Of a stretch of 64,000 nt of DNA, positions 51,707 through 61,497 are shown in pieces. The stretch spans positions 250,228-314,227 of the forward strand of contig CAJNDS010002266.1 of assembly GCA_905221605.1 (NCBI GenBank). The letters are read 5' to 3'. Made by a program: the position numbers and the translations under genes. The DNA is from Symbiodinium natans (Eukaryota; Sar; Dinophyceae; Suessiales; Symbiodiniaceae). Numbering within the stretch: the first letter of the stretch is position 1; each line of letters begins with the position of its first letter. The notes under the pieces were generated by a model that made no database searches, was not told where the DNA came from, and saw only the letters and a program-made list of their open reading frames with translations.

Positions 51707-52420
51707 CTGGAGAAAGAAACAGACCTACAAGACCGTTAGAAGCCCAATTTTTTGAACCCCAAACCCCAAACCCTAAACCCTAAACCCTAAACCCTGAACC
51801 CTGAACCCTGAACCCTGATTTCAGAAGAACTAAACGCTAAACCCCCTAGAGGCGGAGACCTAAACCCTGGCAAACGGAAGATTTCGGGCCTCTGGGAAAA
51901 CATCCCCCCAGGCGAACTTTAAGTCCCCACAAGACCACAGGTCCTCCTCAAGAGCCCTAAACCCTTGAGGTTTAGGGTTTAGGGTTTAGGGTTTAGGGTT
52001 TAGGGCTAAGGGCTAAGGGCTTCGGGTTTAGGATCCACAACGCCAAGTTGCCCAAACCCACGCCAAAAATCGGCACAACGGCTCCTCACCCAGTCGAAGC
52101 TCATGCTTGCAGCGTGCCATGTCCAGGTTGACAGGCCTGACATCTGTCCAACTTATACATTAGGTTCAGGGTTCTAGGGTTCTGCGTTTCAGGGTTTAAT
52201 GTTGACCTAGTAATAATAACCCCCCCCCCCCCCGGCCCTTCAATCAAACCCCCCCAAATAGAGTAGGGGGCCCCTTTGAATAAGGATTCCTTTCCTTAGA
52301 GAGAATTAGAGAGGATCAGAGAGAATCACTCAGGATTCCTTTCCTTAGAGAGAATTAGAGAGGATCAGATCCCTAAACCCTAACCCTAACCCTCAACCCT
52401 AAACCCTAAACCCTTAACCC

Positions 52421-53440
52421 TAATTCAATAAGACTCCACAAAACCCAAGTAAACCTAAGGCATGAACCCTAAACCTAATGAAACCATGAAGCGATCATTT
52501 GAAGATTTTTTTCAGGCAGGAATTTCCAGGAACTTTATTCGGAGGGGCAAATCTTTCAGGATTATTTCCAGGGCACCGGCCTCCAAAGCTACCCCCTTTG
52601 CCAGAAAGATTTTTTCAATCCTTTAGTAAGGCTCTCAAATAAAAATCAGCAAGTTTCTGAGGAGTTTGGTTTTCAGGTTTCTCTTCGAAATCTGATCGCT
52701 TCATGTTTTCCTAATTAAATCCTAAACCCTAAACCCTTAACCCTAATTAAACCCCAGACCCAAAACCCTAAACCCTAAGACTTTAATTGCAGGGGCCCCC
52801 GGATTTAGAGACCAGGCCATACCCTTATCCCTAAACCCTAACCCTAACCCTAAACCCTTAACCCTAATTCAACAAGACTCCGCAAAACCCAAGTAAACCT
52901 AAGGCATGAACCCTAAACCTAATGAAACCATGAAGCGATCATTTGAAGAATTTTTTCAGGCAAGAATTTCCAGGAACTTTATTCGGAGGGGCAAATCTTT
53001 CAGGATTATTTCCAGGGCACCGGCCTCCAAAGCTACCCCCTTTGCCAGAAAGATTTTTTCAATCCTTTAGTAAGGCTCTCAAATAAAAATCAGCAAGTTT
53101 CTGAGGAGTTTGGTTTTCAGGTTTCTCTTCGAAATCTGATCGCTTCATGTTTTCCTAATTAAATCCTAAACCCTAAACCCTTAACCCTAATTAAACCCCA
53201 GACCCAAAACCCTAAACCCTAAGACTTTAATTGCAGGGGCCCCCGGATTTAGAGACCAGGCCATACCCTTATCCCTAAACCCTAACCCTAGCCCTAAACC
53301 CTAAACCCTTAACCCTAATTCAACAAGACTCCACAAAACCCAAGTAAACCTAAGGCATGAACCCTAAACCTAATGAAACCATGAAGCGATCATTTGAAGT
53401 TTTTTTTCAGGCAGGAATTTCCAGGAACCATGCCCCGACT
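52421..53440. repeat. Tandem repeat of about 445-451 bp, 2.3 copies
   Basis: Units start at 52,421, 52,865 and 53,316 with over 95 percent identity by eye. Each carries CCCTAAA-type repeats plus a 220-base body whose ends, CATGAAGCGATCA and TGATCGCTTCATG, are inverted. The third unit breaks off at about 53,430 inside the body. Confidence 0.95.
52487..52710. mobile_element. Inverted-repeat-bounded body inside the 445-bp repeat
   Basis: Arms GAAACCATGAAGCGATCA and TGATCGCTTCATGTTTTC pair with one mismatch over 18 bases; body about 220 bases, no ORF. It is MITE-like, with a second full copy in the next tandem unit and a truncated one after it. Confidence 0.6.
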
Positions 53441-54059
53441 GGCGTACTTTATTTCCAGGGCTTTATTATTGCGGCCGGGACACCTGGCGTACTTTAATAT
53501 TAGGGGCTTTAGTAATACTAGGTTAACATTAGGGTTCTAGGGTTCTGGGGTCTAGGGTTTAGGTTTTAGGGTGTGCCGAAGAGATGTAGGGTGCGGGGGG
53601 TTTAGGCTTCAGGGGGGTAGGGTTCAGGCCTCAGGGTTTGAGGGTTTGGAGTGTAGGGCTCAGGGCTCAGGGTCTAGGGCCTAGCGTCTAGATGGTTCGT
53701 TGAACTGTTGAGAAAGCACCGACTAGGGGATCTTGGCTACATGTTCGGGTCTGGCTTCAGGGACCTGGGCATGCACCGAAACATTAAAAGCATTACGCGT
53801 AACTACGAAGATTCCAAAGATTATCAAGCACTCTGAATCTCCCAACTCCGAGAGCTTGAAGCCCTGTGAGGGTTATTTAGCCACAGGACGCCTAGCCCTA
53901 TGAACCCGAAATCATAAACCCTAAACCCGATGAAGGCTTATCGTCGCCCTAAACCCTAAACCCTGAACCCTAAACCCTCATAAACCCTTATAAACCCTTA
54001 TAAACCATCATAAACCCTTATAAACCCTAAACCCTAAAACGGACTCGCGTATTGCGGTC

Positions 54060-54120
54060 CTGGGATCTCGCAGCGTGTCCAGGCGCTCCCGTAGCTTCTC
54101 GACAACGGTGCCCCGAGCAT
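54060..54120 (-). CDS. Candidate exon upstream of the helicase core
   Basis: GCATGCTGCAG, two bases, ARGTVVEKLRERLDTLRDP plus two bases, GA donor (GACCGC). Strongly helical and coding-like, with CCCTAAA left and TTTAGGG right. It may be a 5' exon of the helicase gene or part of a separate minus-strand gene. No family recognised. Confidence 0.45.
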
Positions 54121-55361
54121 CTGCAGCATGCGAGTTGAGGGTTTTAGGGTTTAGGGTTTAGGGTTTAAGGTTTAAGGTATTTGGGCTTTAGGGCTTTAGG
54201 GCTTGTAGAATTTTCTGTTCCAGGAACCGTCACAAGCCTTGCCACAACTTCCGTCAATGGCATCGAGGTGGTACTTCGTGCAGTTCAATATGATGTTGCT
54301 GCTTAGTTTGGCCCTTCTAGCTTTGACTGAGCATTTCTCAGTAGAATGTCTAAGTGCTGACAAACTCGTCATGTTCCACCTTGGAACCGCATGTATGTAG
54401 GAGGACAGTCGCGGCGTGTCGTGTTAGGATACTTTCTTGCTTGGTTGCTTGCTGGCTTGCTTCTCTTGTGGGCCTGGATTCTGCGACGATATTGCGGCCT
54501 AAACCCGAAACCCTATACCCCACAGTTTACACCGGTATGCATGCCACCAATGGGGGAGCAACCATCGAGGCCACTGGCAACGCAAAGCGCGCGAACACGG
54601 GGGCCGGCCTGAGGAGTCCTTCCTTGGCTGGGGACTCGACTTACTCCTAAACCCAAAACCCAAAACCCTAAACCCTTGATCCCAAATGCTCCCAAAGAGT
54701 TGGTTTAGGGCTTAGGGTTGTTCGGCCTCAAGGCCATACAACCCTGAACCCCAAGCATCCCGAATAAGAGCCAGCAGGAAGTATGACTAAGTATGAAACA
54801 TGGCAGGCCAAGACATGTGAGAACAAATCCCCAAGCAGAGTTTCGACCCCGTTACAGAACATCGACACCTGCCGAGGAACCTGCAATTGGAGTGACACAC
54901 AAAGGGCAAGCCCATGAGCCTTTACCAATATTCTGGACTCCCCGCAAACAAATCTCCAACCACACCTGTCGCTAATCCCTAAACCCTAAACCCTAAATTC
55001 CAGTGGTACTAGAAGCCTTGTGAACCACCAGACGCCAAGCAAGGCTCCTCGGACACTCTCCTTATCGGCGCTTGTGCTTTCATGCAGTCCTATCAGCCCT
55101 AAACCCGAAAACCTGAACCCCATACTCCATGCCTGAATAATTAGTATAAGTTTTTTTTTGGGGGGTGGGGGGGTTCTTATCGTATAACTACAAAGGGACC
55201 ATAAGGGAATATCATGAGCAATTCTTCCGACCCCTGTGATACAAGCCCAGGGGCCACTGTCGTCTGGTCTCAGCCGGCCCAGTCGCTGCCGGCGGCGCAG
55301 CAGCGGACGCTTGCGTGGCTGCCAGTGGCAAACGAGCCTGCAGAAGTGAAGGTGACGGGCT
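54121..55361. other. Unique sequence with short telomere-like pieces and a family F element
   Basis: TTTAGGG at 54,143-54,180; unique 54,200-54,640 with plus-strand ORFs of about 98 codons (hydrophobic stretch, unsupported); diverged family F element at 55,134-55,246. Confidence 0.45.
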
Positions 55362-55459
55362 GGGATGTTCCCCCATATACTTAAGTAGTCCTTCATGAGG
55401 ATGATAGTACCCCCTATTCTATTCCCATTAAGGACTGCTAGCATCAGGGGGAACATGCC
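55362..55459. mobile_element. MITE-like inverted-repeat element, family A, copy 2
   Basis: Left end GGATGTTCCCCCATATACTT, right end ATTAAGGACTGCTAGCATCA then GGGGGAACATGCC; same termini as the copy at 943-1033. Confidence 0.65.
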
Positions 55460-57464
55460 AAGTGACGGGTATACTGGGGCTTCGGCACAAAGCGGGGATT
55501 CGAACCCCCAACGGCTGATTTGATAAGGTGGGTTCTGAGGCATCTATTGCCAGCAAGACACCCTTCATTCTGAAGCCCAGTGTCCCTAGACCCGCAATCC
55601 GAAATTGTGGGTGACAAGGTCAGAGCCCTAGTTCCTCCTGCCCGATTTTGGCTCCTAGAAGCGACCTTACAGCGGGGGAAGCTGCGCACAAAGTAACTTC
55701 GGGTTAGGGTTTGGGTGGTTCAGCAAAAGCTTGCGGGCTTCGGCTTCTTCTGTACAGCACTTACATGGTCGCTCCAAGATTAACTGACAGACCAAGAATG
55801 GAGATACGGAGGATTAGAAGAGGAGAGAAAGGCTCCTGCCAAGGTTTATGGGCTAGTAGGTTTGAGGTGACAATTTCGCTTTTTGAAGGTTTTTGGGGGT
55901 TTAGGGTTTAGGGTTGAAGTTTGGGGTGGCGGGGGGGGGGGGGGGGGGGGATGGGGTCTTTGGTCTCACTGCCCTCACATGATTCACCGACCTCATCCTG
56001 CTGAGATGCTTCTGGTGTCTTGGACTCTTGTACTTGGGCCCGTAGTGATATATGAGTTCGAGTTTAGGGTCCGTAGGGTGCCGTCCATTGCAGTGGTACT
56101 TTGCGCAGTCTCTACAAGAACCCTAGAGGGGTTGAAAGGGGAGAGTATTTGTGACTTTCTCGGGTTACAAGGGTTTCGGGTTCACCAGCCGCTTGCTTCC
56201 CAAAGCAGAGAGCTGGGGGGGGGGAGGTCCCTAAACCGCGCAGTCCGCGCAGAGTGGTTCTCTCCACACACCAACCTTAAGGGCGATAGGGTTTGGGGTT
56301 TGCCTTGCTGGTTCTTATTCATGAAAAAAACAAGTAGGTACCTCAAACCCTATTGAACCTAATTCCCGGATTCCCTATGAAGAGCCACTCAGTGAACCCC
56401 AGACCCTTGAACACCTGGTCGTCGGCAGTGGATGGCAGAGACGACACGGGTACCGACATTGGGATTGCCATCGCTGGGCTTTCCACTGGCCGATTGAGTT
56501 GGACGAAGGCCTGTGCCGGAATGAGGCTAAGAACACTTTGCCAACTAGTTGCTGTAGAACGGCTCTTTTGTAGTACATTTTCAGTCTCAACATACATGTA
56601 TATGTATATGTTGACAAGTATATATATATATATACATATATGTACGTATCACGAGTGCCCTATGTCCTGCAAACCGCTGGTACCCTGGACTGCAGGCAAG
56701 ATTGCCCACTTAACCCCCAGCACCCAAACCCGCAAAACCCTCATTTAGGGGTTGGGGTTTAGATGGCTTGGGTTTAGGAAGGTTAGGGTTTATGGTTCAG
56801 GGCTTGAGGTGGGTTGACATCTCAAACTTTTTGGCCTGCAGTCGCCCAGCCCGAACTGGAGAACACCAGGTTTAAAAGGGAGAGCCATCCAAGAACCCGA
56901 AACCTTAAACCCTGAACCTTGCACCTTATGAACCCCCAAGCTCATACCCCAAACCCTGTAAACCCTATAAGCCCGTTAAACCCTAAAAACTGCTATAAAC
57001 CCTATAAACCCCAAAAGGCCTACACACCCTGTAATAAACCCTATCGAAGCGGCCTTGGAACAATCTGACTTGGCTTTCTTCGAGTCGCTGGACGAGGAGC
57101 CAAGGAGCCTCCTCGTCGGATGTGGAATTTCGGCTCAGCTATTTATTAGGGTTGAGAGTTTAGGGTTTAGGGTTCGGGGTTCAGGTTTTTTTGGGGTAGG
57201 TATATGGGATATTCAAGGCACCTTATTGGGGCCCGTTTTATATGGGAATCCTACTATGTGGGGGTCTCTGTTAGGGGTCTCTTACTTTTTTCGTAAACCC
57301 TCACCTAGGGGTTACAAGCACGTTTACAAGGCTTCGGATATCAACGGGTTTGTGGCCTGGGCTTTCAGGTCTTGGCTGTACTGATGTCTCCTTTCATGCT
57401 TTATCTTGCAGGGGAAGGGAGTGTTGAGGGGCATCTACTATTGTGAGGAGTAGGATGGGGGTAT
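55460..57464. other. Unique sequence; no gene recognised
   Basis: G-run at 55,930-55,950; (TA)n near 56,620-56,640; ORFs of 80-157 codons on both strands, none with a family. A T-arm-like GGGGATTCGAACCCC lies at 55,493 but no complete tRNA fold. The piece at 57,195-57,275 recurs inverted at 63,243-63,310. Confidence 0.4.
57195..57275. repeat. Dispersed repeat, copy 1 (inverted relative to 63,243)
   Basis: Shares with 63,243-63,310, in reverse complement, the pattern GTAGGATTCCCATATA...AAGGTGCCTTGAATATC. Confidence 0.5.
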
Positions 57465-57581
57465 CTTGGTAGCCCAGCAATTAACCATCTTACAACACGG
57501 GTACCCCCTTTTTGGTTGGTTACTTTGCAAGGGAACCTTGAACCAAAAAAAAAGTCAAAGGGTAACCACTGGGCTACCAAG
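57465..57581. mobile_element. MITE-like inverted-repeat element, family C, copy 2
   Basis: Ends CTTGGTAGCCCAGCAATTAA and ACCACTGGGCTACCAAG; inner pair GGTACCCCC...GGTTACTTTG / GGAACCTTGAACC as in the copy at 19,262. Confidence 0.65.
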
Positions 57582-58720
57582 GCATGAGGCATGTAGAGTT
57601 CGGAGGCTCGGGGCAAGCTCCCAGAATCCAGAAGTTCAGGGGTTCTGGTTCAGGGCTTAGGGTTTGGGGTGTAGGCTTCAGTTCGATGGCCTGAGAAGCT
57701 ACAAAGCCTTTCTTCGGGCTTTACACTCCCTAAACGCCCTCAACTCTGCACCTTAAACCAACACCCCAAATCCCCAACCCTAAGCCATAAACTCTACACC
57801 CTACACTCCCAAACCCTAAACCCGAAGCCCGAAACTCTACACCCTAAACCAAAACCGACACAACTTCCCGAGGAGACTTTTACAAAGGGCCTGGGGTGGG
57901 TTGGGCCCACGCACCGCTCTAGGAAACCCAACTTAGGGTTCAAAGGGTTCAGGGTTCAAGGTTTAGGGTTCAAGGTTTAATTAGGGTTCAAGGTTTAGGG
58001 TTTACAAAACTCGGACAATTGCACCCCTCAGTCGTTTTGGATCTGATGGCCGGTTATGGGCTCTTTACTTTCGGAAACGGAGACTGGAGTTGCATCAAAG
58101 CCTGAGTGTCCACGCTTCCAGACCCCAAAACCCCAACACCTGAAACACTGAAAAAATCCCAAAACCCCAAAAATCCTAAACCTCAAAACCCTCAAACCCT
58201 AAGGCGCAATTCACCACAATCTTTTGAACCACGAGCACAAAACCCTGTACCTAGACCCGCAACCGTAATTAATTCATTGTTAGGGGCAGGGCACTTAGAA
58301 GATGAAATCGCGGAATCAAATCGCTGCGATTTAAACACGCAGGCCCAAATCGCTTCTTATTTGGTCGTATTCAACCGTTGGAAACGCAAATCGCGCGATT
58401 CGGGTTTCCAATGCCAAATCGCAGCTTGTGCTGCTTTCAAGAAGCACTCGTGAGAAGTGGGTTCAATGATTTTTGCGGGTTTGGGAAAGATCATTTAGCC
58501 AGCTTGGGCCCAAGGACTTTTTCACGATTTCAGAAGTTCAAGTTCAGAGGCGCTTTTAGGAAGCCTTGAATAACCGGAAACTTAGATTCAGAGAGGTGCT
58601 GGAAAGCCTTCAGTTGTTTGGAAATTCAGTTTACGGAGCCATTCGAAGGCCCTCATTGGTCTCGAAACTCGCACGTAGCGAAGTACAGATTTTCTTTCAT
58701 GTATATTTGAGTAAGAGTTT
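57582..58720. other. Degenerate telomere-like repeats and GCGATTT-rich unique sequence
   Basis: TTTAGGG and TTCAAGG variants at 57,930-58,005; AAATCGC/GCGATTT words cluster at 58,308-58,435. No gene recognised. Confidence 0.4.
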
Positions 58721-58724
58721 AGAG

Positions 58725-59600
58725 TTTAGGGAAGCTAAACACCCTCTCGCACAACCCAAACTAGGCTTTTCAATATATGAAACAATCAGGTTGAGGATTT
58801 TATCTAGAAAAGTACCATGTTCAACGACTTATTTCCGAGAGCACTGTGTGCTTTTTGGGTTTGTACCGAATCTGGTCCTTCTGATGTGGGGGTGGGGTTG
58901 GGGGGGGGGGGGCGTGAGCACGAAATGATTTTTGCAGGCCCTGGCAAAAATCATTTCTGATGTTTTCCCTTCAAGGTTTTTGGAGTTTAGGGCTAACAGG
59001 CCTTAAGATCAGGGTTTCTTAGCAAACTTGTGGGCATGGTCCTTTGACTTCCAAGTTGCCCTACGATTTGCAGCGATTTGTTGGCGATTTGAAGCGATCC
59101 AAGCACAATTCAGATTCCAGGTTTCTGTCTTCCGCGACGTGTGACAGTCTTCAGGCCTGCCGAAGCTGGAGCCCGTTGAGATGCAGGATTTTGTTTCTTT
59201 TGAGTTTCACCATGTAGGAGTGTCGGCTTTAGGTTTTACAGGGCTCCATCCATGGCACTTGTGTCTTCGTTGTGGCAGTATCATTTATGTTCGAGCTGGG
59301 TGTTTTTTTTTTGCACGGTTTTGGGTTTAGGGGCTAGGATTGAGAGCTTAGCCTTGAGAATCTAGGCTCTAGGCTCTAAGCTAGGCTTTTCCATGTATGA
59401 ACAGTCAGGTTGAGGAATCTATCCAGAAAAGTACCATGTTCAACGACTTACTTCCGAGAGCACTGTGTGTTTTTTTGGTTTGTACCGAATCTGGTCCTTC
59501 TGATGTGGGGGTGGGGTGGGGGGGGGTGAGCACGAAATGATTTTTGCAGGCCCTGGCAAAAATCATTTCTGATGTTTTCCCTTCAAGTTTCATGGGTTTA
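58725..59600. repeat. Duplicated ~215-bp element with a strong hairpin
   Basis: Copies at about 58,760-58,980 and 59,385-59,590. Both contain AAAAGTACCATGTTCAACGA, a G-run and GAAATGATTTTTGC/GCAAAAATCATTTC, a perfect 14-base stem with an 8-base loop. A degraded third copy is near 59,625-59,665. Confidence 0.85.
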
Positions 59601-61444
59601 AGACTTAGGATAAGTGTTTAGAACCTGGTTCTTCTGAAGGGTTGGGGGGGGGGTCGAGCACCAAATATCCACCCTCGACCCTCAACCTTCAACCCTCAAT
59701 CCTAAACTCTAAACCCTAAACCCTCAAGCCTCAACCTTAAACCGGAGTCGAGGGTAGGGAAATTACGAGAGGTTTAAGCAACGGAGCTGCTCGAAAGATC
59801 TTTAATGAACCCAGAAAAATCATTTAGCTTCCCCCTTCAAGTTCTCCTTGAAGCCTCTTTCTCAACCCTTATACATACCCATTCAAATCGCGCGATTCGG
59901 TCTTTCCCCAAACGCGGCGATTTCAAAACGCTGCGATTCTAACATCTAAGGCAGGGCATCTGATTAACTTGTTCATGCGATGCTCTCAATATTCTACAAG
60001 CTACAACCATATAGGCAGCCCCCCAAAAAGAGCTGAACTACAACTTGGGGGTCTCAAGCCTGTCTGCGTGGCAAGTGACCGGCGGTTGGTGCGCACCCGC
60101 TGCATGTTGCCACGGGACAGTGCCAGGCCATGCCGGAGTAACAGCTGGGAAGGTTGATATTGCAATCAGTGTCCCATTTTGTTGTTTTTTGTGTGTGTGG
60201 CGTGGGGTGTGGGGGGGTGGAGGGTGTGGGGGGGTGGAGGGTGGGGGGGGTGGAGGGTGGGGGGGAGAGTTGCTAGTGTCAAACAACTATCGAACTCTAT
60301 CCTCTCCTTCTCATCTTCGTACTGAGGGCTTGAATATGTGGGCCATTGGCCACTTCATTGAGGGTTGGGGGGAGATGGGGGCGGGGGGGGGCTGGGCTTG
60401 AGATCCTGTCTCATAAGCCATGAGATCTTTGTTGTGCATAAGAGCCCTGCAGCCGCCGAGCATGGCTTCATCTAACTTCGACTCTCGGTGGTACATGGGA
60501 TCATGCGGGGGGGGTTTAGGGTTCAGGGTTTCGCAGGAGAAGCGCGACTGAATAGTTTCCGCTTCAAGGATGTGGCAAGCTTATAGTCATCCTCGCACTG
60601 CGACTGTGTATATAGTGGGATGCTGGAGGCTGAGGTTTAAAGGCACAGGGGGCTAGGGACAACGTAGCTCAGATTGTGTCTGTGGATTCTCTGCACAAGG
60701 CCGGACATGCGAGGAAATCCCGGCTTGTCTCCGAACCTTTCGAGGTAGTCGTGCCGCAAGCTTTTTCGGTACGTAGAGCTTTGGCTTCAGGCTTGTTAAA
60801 AAACCGCTACTGCTCTGGATGTTTGAACTGGTTTTGAGGTACTGGACTATAAGGGTTGCCAGAACATAGGTCCGAAGCTGTCAATTCTTAGAGTCAGCTT
60901 GAAAACACATTCGGTATTTGGAAAACTATGCTCAAGAGGTGAAGAAGCATTTGCTGTGCGGAGTCGTCATGCTAAATAGCGGGTTGCTCTAGTTCTGGTC
61001 TCTTCTGTGGCTTCTCTGATATGATAATAAGTGCGTATACCGTAGACACTTCTGTACCCACAAACACCCATCATTTCGAGAACTGACAACACACCGACAA
61101 CATTAGTCGTACACCCTGAGGCGTCCCGTGGCTGAGTTTTTGGGGATCCCTTGAAACCATTGACCTGTCCTTAATGGAATCCTCAGGTGCATCCTATCCT
61201 CCAAGCAGGTTATGCTCAGGGGGCCATTGCCCCCCCCCCCCCCCCCCCCTGTCTATTTACCATAAACCCAACGCAAGCCTAAGCCCTAGCCCGAAAGCAT
61301 ACCCACCTGAAACTCTAAACCCCTTAAACCCTCAACCTTGAGCCCTAAACCCTAAACCTTGAACACTATGTAAACCCTATGCCCTGAACCCTAGATCAAC
61401 CCTCAACCCTCAACCCTAAACCCTAACCCCACTGGATCCTACAC
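59601..61444. other. Unique and G-rich sequence, no gene recognised
   Basis: CCCTCAA/CCCTAAA at 59,680-59,745; GCGATTT words again at 59,885-59,940; G/T-rich block (GGGGGGTGGAGGGTG) at 60,190-60,270; C-run at 61,229-61,248; CCCTAAA/CCCTCAA at 61,320-61,430. Confidence 0.45.
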
Positions 61445-61497
61445 CCTCTAGGTCTGCAGCTGTCGACTGCGCCAAGACGGACTTGGCCTTGCTCGGC
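61445..61497 (-). CDS. Candidate exon upstream of the helicase core
   Basis: GTTTGCTGAG then G; AEQGQVRLGAVDSCRPR plus two bases; donor GTGTAG. CCCTAAA left, TTTAGGG right. Same architecture and strand as the helicase exons; family unknown. Confidence 0.4.

Larger units (their letters stand above)
51707..54059. other. 5' flank or intron with telomere-like arrays and a 445-bp tandem repeat
   Basis: CCCTAAA/CCCTGAA at 51,753-51,815; TTTAGGG at 51,967-52,005; C-run at 52,208-52,222; a 49-base direct duplication at 52,283-52,380; tandem repeat at 52,421-53,440; TTTAGGG variants at 53,520-53,690; CCCTAAA and CCCTTATAAA at 53,945-54,040. Confidence 0.6.

Noticed and set aside
55488-55560. tRNA-like T-arm (GGGGGTTCGAATCCCC on the minus strand)
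   Set aside because: No matching acceptor stem, D-arm or anticodon arm could be folded around it.
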